NCBI GenBank assembly: GCA_022708385.1
Contig: JAKIYU010000146.1
Coordinates: forward strand, 1 to 6,659
Reading direction: 5' to 3'
DNA length: 6,659 nt
Source of the DNA: Bacteroidota bacterium
GTDB taxonomy: Bacteria > Bacteroidota > Bacteroidia > Bacteroidales > PXBB01
Shown here: piece by piece, positions 1-6,644 of the stretch
Position numbering within the stretch: position 1 is the stretch's first letter
Layout: every line of letters begins with the position of its first letter
The notes under the pieces: generated by a model
The model's database searches: none
What the model was told of the DNA's origin: nothing
Seen by the model: the letters and a program-made list of their open reading frames with translations, nothing else
Made by a program: the position numbers and the translations under genes

Positions 1-774
1 GTCGCCTATGCCTTCGCTGAGAAGTGTCCCTATCCCCAGGGCCGATTTGATACGGCCATCTTCTCCCGCACCGGCTTCGGTAACACCTAAATGTAACGGG
101 AAACATAAATCTTCTGTCTTCATCTGTTGCACCAGAAGCCTGTTGGCCTCTATCATAATCAGGGGATTGCTTGCCTTGAGCGATACTACAATATTGTTGA
201 ATCCAAAGTCCCTGCATATACGCAAAAACTCCATAGTGCTTTCTACCATGCCTTTTGGGGTGTCGCCATAGCGGTTAATGATGCGGTCGGACAGGGAACC
301 ATGATTGGTTCCAATACGGAGGGCTGTGCCATACGTGTTGCAAATACGGAGTAAGGGAAGTATGCGGTCGGCTATGCGCACTAACTCTGCATTGTAATCG
401 CTGTCGGTATAAATCTTTTGTTTAAAGGACTTTTTATCGGCATAATTGCCGGGGTTAATCCGAACCTTTTCCATAAAGTGTGCACAGTATTCGGCCACTT
501 CGGGCATAAAATGCACATCGGCAATAAGGGGTACGCGGTATCCCATGCTGTGCAGTCGCTTTTTAATCTCAGCAAGATTCTGTGCTTCCTTCATGCCCGG
601 AGCCGTTATGCGCACATATTCGCAGCCCGCTTCTATAAGAGCTATGCTTTGTTTAATGCAAGCCTCTGTATCAAGTGTATTGGTGTTCAGCATCGATTGG
701 ATGCGGACAGGGTAATGCCCTCCCACTGGCGTATCCCCTATTTTTACTATATGGGTTTTAAATCGGCTTAGCAC
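1..774 (-). CDS. ispG: 4-hydroxy-3-methylbut-2-enyl diphosphate synthase IspG, N-terminal part (runs off window start)
   Basis: IspG is a cytoplasmic [4Fe-4S] enzyme that reductively converts MEcPP to HMBPP in the MEP isoprenoid pathway. The minus strand stays open for 258 codons to the window edge. Family motifs are visible in order: VKIGDTPVGG, RIQSMLNTNT (about residues 25-34), VRIT, PLIADVHF, VRINPGN, LRIGTNHGSLSDR, VSLKASNP, PLHLGVTEAGAGEDG and LLSEGIGD at the edge. This is the TIM-barrel domain. The Fe-S domain, and the extra insertion domain usual in Bacteroidota IspG, would lie outside the window. The start is taken as GTG (772-774), because an in-frame TAG lies three codons upstream (784-786) and the first in-frame ATG, at about residue 28, would cut into QSM. 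An ATG at 811-813 is in the same frame but is closed by that TAG. The N-terminus is somewhat shorter than in many relatives. Function is near certain; the exact start is less so. Confidence 0.96.
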   Translation of the reverse strand, partial: MLSRFKTHIVKIGDTPVGGHYPVRIQSMLNTNTLDTEACIKQSIALIEAGCEYVRITAPGMKEAQNLAEIKKRLHSMGYRVPLIADVHFMPEVAEYCAHFMEKVRINPGNYADKKSFKQKIYTDSDYNAELVRIADRILPLLRICNTYGTALRIGTNHGSLSDRIINRYGDTPKGMVESTMEFLRICRDFGFNNIVVSLKASNPLIMIEANRLLVQQMKTEDLCFPLHLGVTEAGAGEDGRIKSALGIGTLLSEGIGD

Positions 775-918
775 AGGTTTTTTCTACAAAGTAAAACAAA
801 ATATTTTCAGCATTAAATATTTAGTTCTATTTATATATTCAAGTTGTGAAAAAAAATTAAATTTGCAATAGACAGAGGTGCCTTGAAATAAACTGAAACA
901 TTGTAAACATATCCTATT
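775..918. promoter_or_regulatory. Divergent intergenic region between ispG and sufT
   Basis: This 144-base AT-rich spacer separates the divergent ispG and sufT starts and must hold the promoters of both unless they lie inside genes. On the plus strand there is one good Bacteroidota -7 match (858-865). On the minus strand only imperfect matches appear near 784-803, such as TTACTTTG and ATATTTTG. No hairpin, riboswitch or long inverted repeat was seen. Confidence 0.5.
858..865 (+). promoter_or_regulatory. Candidate -7 element (TAAATTTG) for sufT
   Basis: The octamer fits the Bacteroidota primary sigma -7 consensus TAnnTTTG exactly. No TTTG -33 element is found at the usual distance of about 19-21 bases; the nearest TTG (844-846) is only 11 bases upstream. 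It would give a leader of about 45-50 bases before the ATG at 919. This rests on a motif match only. Confidence 0.35.
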
Positions 919-1242
919 ATGACTTTTGACGATAAAACTTCCGATTTAAAATCAAAAATAATTGAAGTTCTTCAAACAATTTTCGACCCGGAGATACCTG
1001 TGAACATTTACGAGATGGGGCTTATCTACGACATTGATATCAGCGAGGCGCCTCATGTACGCATTACCATGACACTGACCAGTCCCAACTGCCCTGTGGC
1101 AGAGAGCCTCCCCATTGAAGTGCGCGAAAAAATTTCCGCACTCGAAGGAGTCGCCTCATGTTACGTCGATCTGGTCTTTGAACCGGAATGGACAACCGAA
1201 CGCATGTCTGAAAGCGCCAAACTTGAATTAGGTTTGTTGTAA
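919..1242 (+). CDS. sufT: MIP18/DUF59 family iron-sulfur cluster assembly protein, SufT-like
   Basis: This 107-residue cytoplasmic protein covers the whole single MIP18 (DUF59) domain. SufT proteins help mature [4Fe-4S] enzymes alongside the SUF machinery. Visible family marks are FDPEIPVNIYEMGLIYDI (residues 22-39), the TLTSPNCP motif with Cys58 (residues 52-59), and the tail FEPEWTTERMSESAKLELG, which matches the end typical of stand-alone SUF-associated members. A second Cys (81) is present. The ATG at 919 gives the expected short N-terminus before the first helix. In many Bacteroidota this gene sits with sufBCDSE. Here it stands alone, divergent from ispG and 32 bases upstream of a long secreted-protein gene. 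The related paralogue PaaD is less likely, because no phenylacetate degradation genes are nearby and the protein is short and stand-alone. Confidence 0.9.
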   Translation: MTFDDKTSDLKSKIIEVLQTIFDPEIPVNIYEMGLIYDIDISEAPHVRITMTLTSPNCPVAESLPIEVREKISALEGVASCYVDLVFEPEWTTERMSESAKLELGLL

Positions 1243-1274
1243 TTTCAATTTGATTTAGAGAAAGGGTTTAAATT

Positions 1275-4200
1275 ATGAAGAAACATTTAATATTAACAGT
1301 TACTCTTGTTGTATCAACTATAAACTTAATTACGGCCCAGCAATGGCTTTGGGTTAAACCGGCAGGGGGAACCGCATGGGATTATGCCTATGCTGTTGCC
1401 ACCGACCTCAGTGGCAATGTGTTCGTAACAGGTTCCTACGAAAACACAGGCACCTTTGGTACAACCCAACTGACCAACTCCGGGCAAAAAGATGTTTTTA
1501 TTGTAAAGTACAACAACCAGGGCACAGTGCAATGGGTAAAAAAAGCCGGAGGAACAGGTGTGGAAGAAGGCAAAGGCATTGTGGTTGACGATAATGGCGA
1601 TTGTTATGTTACAGGGTATTTTACGGGTAACATCTCTTTTGGTACAACTAACTTTACCAGTGCCAATGGCAAAGATATTTTCATTGCAAAGTACAATGGA
1701 AGTAACGGTAATCTTAGTTGGGCAAAACAAATCAGCGTTACCGGCGATGCAGAAGGAGAAAGAATTGCACTCGACAATGAAGGAAACATTTATGTAACCG
1801 GATATTTCCGGAATACAGCCACGTTTAAACCAAACCCTGGGGCTATAACACTAACGGCAACCGGTGGGCTTGACGCCTTTGTGGCCAAGTATAATGCATC
1901 GGGTACATGCCTTTGGGCTAAAAAAGGCGGCGGCGCCAGCCTCGACAGGGCTTATGGCCTGGCCGTAACAGAAAGCGATGTGGTGGTTACAGGCTATTAC
2001 GAGGGCACCGGCACCTTTGGCACCACTTCGCTTACCAGCGCCGGTAGCGGCGATGCCTTTACCATGAAATACGACACCGCCGGCAATTTTAAATGGGCTA
2101 AATCATTTGGCGGCTCCAACTCCGACTGGGGACAGGCCATTACCACTGATACTGCAGGCAATGTTTTCGTTACAGGACGTTTCGAAATACAAGCCGCTTT
2201 TCAGTCAGAAAACCTTACCAGCAATGGCAGCTACGACATTTTTCTGGCAAAGCTCAATAGCAGTGGCAACCTGCAATGGGTCAAAAATTATGGAGGCCTT
2301 TATCTCGATTATACAAACAGTATCGTTATGAATAAGTATTACGATGCTTTGTATTTTACAGGGGCTTATGCTGTGGAGGCTTATTTTGGAACCGATACAT
2401 TGAACAGTGCCACAGCCAGTCAGGATGTTTTTGTAGCCAAAACCGACACTTCAGGCAATTTATTGTGGGTGGCTGATGGCGGCGGCTTGTACGATGACCA
2501 GGGAAACAGTGTAGCGGTAGATACTTTCGGTGTGGTGTATGTAGCCGGCAGTTTCTATAACAACACCACCTCATTCGGCAGCGTTACGGTATCCGGCTAT
2601 GTTGAATATGACGCTTTTATAGCAAAAATTTGTCCTCTGTCGGCACAATATATTAAAACCAATGTAACATGTCATGGGGGCAGCAACGGCAGCGCCATCA
2701 TTATTCCTGATGGGGGTACACCACCTTTTTCTTATACATGGTCGCCTAATGTAAGTACCAACGATACCGTCGAAAATCTGGTGGCAGGCACCTATAACAT
2801 TACCGTCGAAGACAACAACGGTTGTGCGGCTACCATACAACTCACCATTCAAGAGCCTGCAGCCATGACACTGGCAACATCCGTGCACCATATCACCTGC
2901 AACAACGCCAACAATGGCTATGCATCAGTGAGCGTCAGCGGTGGCACACCTGCCTACAGCTACCTGTGGAACACAGTGCCTCCTCAGGCCAACGATACCG
3001 CGTTCAATCTTTCGCAGGGAAGTTATAAGGTGGTGGTTACCGATGCCAATGGTTGCAAGGATTCAACTTTGGTTAACATTATCAACCCGCCGGTATTGCA
3101 AGCCAATGCCGGACAAAATACCAGCGTTTGCTCGGGAAATAATGTTACTCTTGGAGGCTTTCCTGTAGCTACGGGTGGTACACCCGGATACACTTACAAC
3201 TGGGCTCCCCCCACATTTCTTAACAACCCCACGGCAACCAACCCTGTCGCCACACCCACTTATGCCATTACCTACACACTTACCGTTACAGACGTTATGG
3301 GGTGTGTTGCCACATCCACTGTAAGTATAAGCATAACCCAACCACCACAGGTAGTTATTTCTCAAACCGACACCATTTGTGTGGGGCAAAATACCAATCT
3401 GGCAGCCAATGCATCCAACGCCTTGTCCTATACCTGGGCACCGGCTTCATCTCTTAGCAATGCCAATATTCAAACACCCGTGGCCTCTCCAACCGTAAGC
3501 ACGACCTATATTGTCACGGTTACCTTTGCAGGTAATTGCTACAATACAGCAAGTGTACCTATAATTGTCAACCCATTGCCCCAGATTAACACGGGTGGCA
3601 ACCCGGAACTTTGCGAGGGCGACAGCGTGCAGCTTTCGGCTACAGGAGGACAGGCTTATATCTGGCAACCATCTGGTTTGCTCTACGATAACACGGTAAG
3701 TAATCCGCAAACCTATCCCCTTTGGCAAGATATATCCTTTACTGTAACAGTTACCAACCAATACCAATGCAGCAGCACGGCAAGTATAAATGTAACCGTT
3801 CACAACATTCCCACACCAACCATAATTGAGAATAACGGTACTTTAACATCAAATTACGCCGTGGGCAACCAGTGGTACCTCGATGGAAATATTATTAATG
3901 GTGCCACAGGACAGAATTACACCCCAGTACAAAACGGCAGTTATACCGTTGCCATAACCCTTAACAACTGCACGGGCACATCCGCGCCCTATTCCATGGT
4001 AAATGTTGGCATAGTCCCCCTTTATGGCAGCAGTTTATTTAAGGTTTTTCCCAACCCCGCACATGAGACTGTTAATTTGATTTATAGATTGGAAGATGCT
4101 TCAACCGTACAGATATACATAAAAGATGTCTGCGGACGGCAAGTTGCCATGGCTACCAGCTCATCGGCCTCCGCACTCGTGCCCTTAGACTTGAGCCATT

Positions 4201-4280
4201 GCCGGCCCGGTGTGTATTTTGTTGAACTGCATACCTCCGGCTCTGTTTCCTACAATATTTTTATACTATTTTTATACTGA
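1275..4280 (+). CDS. Large T9SS cargo protein: seven-unit SBBP beta-propeller, SprB repeats, Ig/PKD-like modules and sorting domain
   Basis: This 1001-residue protein is probably surface-bound or secreted. Residues 1-22 form a Sec signal peptide (basic MKKH, hydrophobic core, likely cut near ITAQ/Q). Residues 26-452 hold seven SBBP units with Trp at 26, 87, 149, 214, 274, 336 and 398. Two SprB-type repeats follow (about 461-604, with GGTPxxSYxW and NGC). About four Ig/PKD-like modules of 70-85 residues come next (605-915), most with a Cys pair 52-58 residues apart. The T9SS type A sorting domain starts at FKVFPNPAHE (922) and includes DVCGRQV and PGVYFVEL. The C-terminus (YNIFILFLY) is abnormal and follows an 11-base duplication. 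Two Cys residues (953, 976) replace usual Leu positions in the sorting domain. AAAGGG at 1261-1266 weakly resembles a ribosome site. No catalytic residues are recognised; adhesion or matrix roles are plausible but unproven. Confidence 0.93.
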   Translation: MKKHLILTVTLVVSTINLITAQQWLWVKPAGGTAWDYAYAVATDLSGNVFVTGSYENTGTFGTTQLTNSGQKDVFIVKYNNQGTVQWVKKAGGTGVEEGKGIVVDDNGDCYVTGYFTGNISFGTTNFTSANGKDIFIAKYNGSNGNLSWAKQISVTGDAEGERIALDNEGNIYVTGYFRNTATFKPNPGAITLTATGGLDAFVAKYNASGTCLWAKKGGGASLDRAYGLAVTESDVVVTGYYEGTGTFGTTSLTSAGSGDAFTMKYDTAGNFKWAKSFGGSNSDWGQAITTDTAGNVFVTGRFEIQAAFQSENLTSNGSYDIFLAKLNSSGNLQWVKNYGGLYLDYTNSIVMNKYYDALYFTGAYAVEAYFGTDTLNSATASQDVFVAKTDTSGNLLWVADGGGLYDDQGNSVAVDTFGVVYVAGSFYNNTTSFGSVTVSGYVEYDAFIAKICPLSAQYIKTNVTCHGGSNGSAIIIPDGGTPPFSYTWSPNVSTNDTVENLVAGTYNITVEDNNGCAATIQLTIQEPAAMTLATSVHHITCNNANNGYASVSVSGGTPAYSYLWNTVPPQANDTAFNLSQGSYKVVVTDANGCKDSTLVNIINPPVLQANAGQNTSVCSGNNVTLGGFPVATGGTPGYTYNWAPPTFLNNPTATNPVATPTYAITYTLTVTDVMGCVATSTVSISITQPPQVVISQTDTICVGQNTNLAANASNALSYTWAPASSLSNANIQTPVASPTVSTTYIVTVTFAGNCYNTASVPIIVNPLPQINTGGNPELCEGDSVQLSATGGQAYIWQPSGLLYDNTVSNPQTYPLWQDISFTVTVTNQYQCSSTASINVTVHNIPTPTIIENNGTLTSNYAVGNQWYLDGNIINGATGQNYTPVQNGSYTVAITLNNCTGTSAPYSMVNVGIVPLYGSSLFKVFPNPAHETVNLIYRLEDASTVQIYIKDVCGRQVAMATSSSASALVPLDLSHCRPGVYFVELHTSGSVSYNIFILFLY
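1350..2630 (+). repeat. Seven SBBP (beta-propeller) protein repeats
   Basis: Residues 26-452 of the 1001-residue protein form seven units of 60-65 residues. Each follows W[VA]K..GG, then [GA]N[VI][FY]VTG[SY][FY], then FGTTxLTS, then D[AIV]F[IV]AKY, with unit 4 (214-273) degenerate in the middle. Exactly seven units suggests one closed seven-bladed propeller. The last unit ends at AFIAKI without its closing Trp, and the extra W24-L-W26 at the N-terminus could complete that blade. This is a protein-level repeat; the DNA copies are diverged. Confidence 0.85.
2655..3086 (+). repeat. Two SprB-type protein repeats
   Basis: Residues 461-604 hold two copies of a unit of about 75 residues: a Cys near the start (C466, C542), NG[SY]A, GGTPxxSYxW, then a GTY or GSY strand ahead of [ED][DA]N[NG]-type turns ending in GC (C517, C594). 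This matches the SprB repeat found in Flavobacterium gliding adhesin SprB and many Bacteroidota surface proteins. The repeat alone does not show that this protein is a motility adhesin. Confidence 0.8.
4257..4278 (+). repeat. Perfect 11-base tandem duplication (ATTTTTATACT x2)
   Basis: The 11-mer at 4257-4267 is repeated exactly at 4268-4278, and the second copy supplies the first base of the TGA stop (4278-4280). Because 11 is not a multiple of 3, the duplication changes the reading frame of the final codons. With one copy removed, the frame would read Y-N-I-F-I-L-S-K and stop at TAA (4286-4288), which looks like a normal T9SS C-terminus. Confidence 0.9.
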
Positions 4281-4307
4281 GTAAGTAAAAAATATTCTTT
4301 ATCTTTG
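4276..4307 (+). promoter_or_regulatory. Candidate Bacteroidota promoter for the 4355-6659 gene group
   Basis: TATCTTTG at 4300-4307 is an exact match to the -7 consensus TAnnTTTG. Twenty bases upstream is ACTG (4276-4279), a poor match to the -33 TTTG element that overlaps the upstream stop codon. Transcription would start about 40 bases before the ATG at 4355. No terminator hairpin is visible between 4280 and 4355, so read-through from the upstream gene is also possible. Confidence 0.5.
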
Positions 4308-4354
4308 TTCCTCTGCAATTCACTAAAATTATTATTCATTTAAACATTGAAATT

Positions 4355-5743
4355 ATGATTAGAAATTTATTCCTTTCATCGCTGTTATTTATATGCGTAT
4401 TAAGCTTAAATGCACAGGTGTGGACACAGCAAAATACCAATTTTACCGACCTTACCACTGCCATAGGTGTGGACCAGGTTGTGGTAGTTGACGAAAATGT
4501 GGTTTGGGTTAAAGGTTTTAACGGTTCGGGCAGTGGGGCAGAATTGAAAATATTTTCGCGTACCAACAATGGCGGCACCACATGGACTGCTGGTCATTTT
4601 ACACAGTTGGGTGCAACAGAAATGCCTTATGTACTTGGCGCTTCCAGTTATCTGAATGCTTATGTCATCGTTATGGATACTGTTTCCTATGCCACATCTA
4701 TGTGGGCCACAAGCGATGGCGGCACAACCTGGGTTAAAAAAACCTCTATGTTTACAGGAGGCACTTCATTTGCCGACGGTGTGCGTTTTTGGGATGCCCA
4801 GCGCGGTATAAGCTTTGGAGACCCCGTGAATAGTATTTTCGAAATTTACACCACAACTGATGGCGGCGCAAACTGGACAGCCAACCCTAATGCTCCAGTC
4901 CCAAATCCAGCCAATGAATATGGCTTTAACGGCTTCGATTGCATGGCCCTGGTACCAGGCGGAATAGGTTTTATCATGACAGACCATGGCCGCGTTCTTA
5001 AAACAACCGACTATGGCGCCAGTTGGACCACCACACCTACTGCACCCTTCACTTCTGCAGCGTACAACAGTAATAAAATTTATGCATCAAGCGCCAATTA
5101 TATTATATGCGCCGTTTATACACAATCGTCGAATACCTGGCAATGGAAATACACCTCCGACGGCGGTCAGACATGGAACACTTATGCTCCAATCGGACCA
5201 TTCTATAATTACACGATGTGCTATGTGCCCGGCACTGTCAATATGTTTGTAGCCACTTCACCTGATGTAAATACCATTAAGGGGGTGGCCTACAGCCACG
5301 ATGGCGGAATGACATGGACAGATTATACCGACCCTCTTCTGCAACCACTTGGTTCTAATATACAATGCCTCGGTGTTGGTTTCTTCAGCCAGCAAACCGG
5401 ATGGGTAGGCAATTACGACCAGGGAGGTACCATAAATTCCATACTTAAGTACCACGATGTTACAGCCGGAAAAAATATATTAAATTACGTAAATGGCAAT
5501 GATGTAAACATGTACCCCAATCCATCCAACGGCAAAATATGGTTCCGTATTAACGGCCCAGTAAATGAAGATGTTATAGTATCCATATACGACCTTACAA
5601 ACCGCCTTGTTTACGCCGAAAAACTCAATGTTTCCGGAACAACATCGGCGGAATGCGACCTTTCAGGACAAGCGCCGGGCATGTATATTGTTCATTTCCG
5701 TTCGGGTAACGATTTAAAAACAGAAAAACTTATTATACGCTAA
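4355..5743 (+). CDS. Asp-box (BNR/YCF48-like) beta-propeller protein with T9SS sorting domain
   Basis: This 462-residue secreted protein has a signal peptide at residues 1-20 (cut likely at LNA/Q). It carries six Asp-box motifs of the S/T-x-D-G-G-x-T-W type, ending in Trp77, 126, 174, 224, 274 and 321, spaced 47-50 residues apart. A further YCF48-like stretch, TGWVGNYDQGG, lies at 348-358. Asp-boxes stabilise beta-propeller blades in sialidases and in photosystem assembly factor YCF48, but are also common in non-enzymatic propellers. I see no convincing sialidase arginine triad or FRIP motif, so no enzyme activity is assigned. A T9SS type A sorting domain begins at VNMYPNPSNG (about residue 384) and ends KTEKLIIR, a normal C-terminus. 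The gene is 74 bases after the previous stop, behind a good -7 motif, and 2 bases before the next start, which suggests it leads an operon. Confidence 0.93.
   Translation: MIRNLFLSSLLFICVLSLNAQVWTQQNTNFTDLTTAIGVDQVVVVDENVVWVKGFNGSGSGAELKIFSRTNNGGTTWTAGHFTQLGATEMPYVLGASSYLNAYVIVMDTVSYATSMWATSDGGTTWVKKTSMFTGGTSFADGVRFWDAQRGISFGDPVNSIFEIYTTTDGGANWTANPNAPVPNPANEYGFNGFDCMALVPGGIGFIMTDHGRVLKTTDYGASWTTTPTAPFTSAAYNSNKIYASSANYIICAVYTQSSNTWQWKYTSDGGQTWNTYAPIGPFYNYTMCYVPGTVNMFVATSPDVNTIKGVAYSHDGGMTWTDYTDPLLQPLGSNIQCLGVGFFSQQTGWVGNYDQGGTINSILKYHDVTAGKNILNYVNGNDVNMYPNPSNGKIWFRINGPVNEDVIVSIYDLTNRLVYAEKLNVSGTTSAECDLSGQAPGMYIVHFRSGNDLKTEKLIIR
4562..5317 (+). repeat. Six Asp-box protein repeats
   Basis: Between residues 70 and 321 of the 462-residue protein the cores TNNGGTTW, TSDGGTTW, TTDGGANW, TTDYGASW, TSDGGQTW and SHDGGMTW recur every 47-50 residues. 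The first lacks the Asp (Asn instead) and the fourth has Tyr in place of the first Gly. The regular spacing supports one propeller blade per motif. Confidence 0.85.
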
Positions 5744-5745
5744 CA

Positions 5746-6641
5746 ATGAAAAAGATATTTGTCTTTTGCAGTATTCTGGCCTGTTCCCTTTTTCACAGGC
5801 ACAGTTAACCATCACCCAAAACGACTTTGCCTCCACAGGCACCATAATTACCATGACCGATGATACCCTGCCTGCAACACTCACACTTGACCAGGCCGGC
5901 CCTAATCAAACATGGGATTTTTCAGCATTGAACAATCATTATACTTACCAGTACCATTTTATAAATCCGGCCTCTGCCCCATTTGCATCTACTTTCCCCA
6001 CCGCAAACCTGGTTATTGATGTAACTGGTTCTGGCTATTTTTACTATCTTAATAACACGGCTTCTGCGCTGACTGCCGTAGGCCAGTCGGGCGACTTTCT
6101 CGACAACGGCAACGCCATAGCTATTCGTCTTAATCCGGCTGATAAAATACTTGAATTCCCGGCTACCTATCAATCAACATTTTCCAACACCATGAACTTC
6201 GACGAAACCATTTATTACAACATGGTGGTTTCCGGCTACCAGATTGATTCCGTTCGCATGAAAAGCACCCAACAGAAAAACTCTGTAATTGATGCATGGG
6301 GCACCGTAACAACACCTGAAGGCGCTTTTCAGTGTATCAGGCAAAAAACGTCAAATGCCATGACCGACCTCACCGACAATACCCAGGCGCAGCTTCAGAA
6401 TAATGACAATACCCTGCAAATTTTTCCCAGCCCTGCCGGAGATATTATTTCTCTTTTCGGAATAACAGACGCTGAAAATAGCGTGGTTATTATTTTTAAT
6501 GCGCTGGGACAGGAAATCATGCACAGAGAATATAATCGTGATATTGGAATTTCTGTGAATACTTTAAAAAAAGGTGTTTATACTTTGGATGTGCTAAAAG
6601 GGAATAAACGCCTTGGCAGCAACAAATTCATCAAACTTTAA
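5746..6641 (+). CDS. Frameshifted T9SS cargo protein (hypothetical N-terminal domain plus sorting domain)
   Basis: The ATG at 5746, 2 bases after the previous stop, starts a clear signal peptide (MKKIFVFCSILACSLF), but that frame stops at 5806-5808. The body, beginning SQAQLTITQNDF, continues in another frame to 6641. Adding one T to the T run at 5789-5793 joins them as ...ACSLF-SQAQ-LTITQ. The only start within the body frame is a TTG at 5766, giving MQYSGLFPF, which is not a signal peptide. The mature part holds QTWDFSAL (about residues 48-55 counted from 5766) and WGTVTTPEGAF (178-188), marks I associate with uncharacterised Bacteroidota secreted proteins. A T9SS sorting domain follows from LQIFPSPAGD (217), ending NKFIKL; PSP replaces the usual PNP. 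The link between the two regions looks short. Function is unknown. It may be a pseudogene, a slippage-dependent gene, or a sequencing artefact. Confidence 0.8.
5789..5793 (+). other. T5 run at the frameshift site
   Basis: The run in TTCCCTTTTTCACAGG is where the signal peptide and body frames can be joined. A sixth T gives TCC CTT TTT TCA CAG (S-L-F-S-Q). A -1 ribosomal slip on the TTT codon at 5791-5793 would have the same effect, but no full two-codon slippery heptamer or obvious downstream structure was recognised. Confidence 0.7.
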
Positions 6642-6644
6642 AAC

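Noticed and set aside
8..771. Plus-strand open frames (8-271, 127-354, 418-771, 446-715) over the first 770 bases
   Set aside because: They are antisense to ispG, whose minus-strand frame has clear family motifs along the whole stretch. The plus-strand products resemble no protein I know.
1243..1274. Terminator or strong promoter between sufT and the 1001-residue gene
   Set aside because: The 32-base gap has no hairpin, and only a one-mismatch -7-like string (TCAATTTG). Evidence is too weak to list as a feature.
4257..4278. The 11-base direct repeat as an insertion-sequence target duplication or phage attachment site
   Set aside because: The copies are directly adjacent with nothing between them, and no transposase or integrase is near. 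Replication slippage is the simpler explanation.
4355..5743. Sialidase activity for the Asp-box protein
   Set aside because: Asp-boxes occur in many non-enzymatic propellers, and no FRIP motif or arginine triad could be recognised.
5779..5784. Lipoprotein signal (I-L-A-C) in the third cargo gene
   Set aside because: The Cys would be residue 13, too early for a normal lipoprotein signal. A signal peptidase I site at SQAQ in the restored frame fits better, as does the T9SS sorting domain.
5766..5805. TTG at 5766 as the real start of the third cargo gene
   Set aside because: It gives a non-signal N-terminus, while the ATG at 5746 sits right after the previous stop and encodes a clear signal peptide that joins the body with a one-base change.
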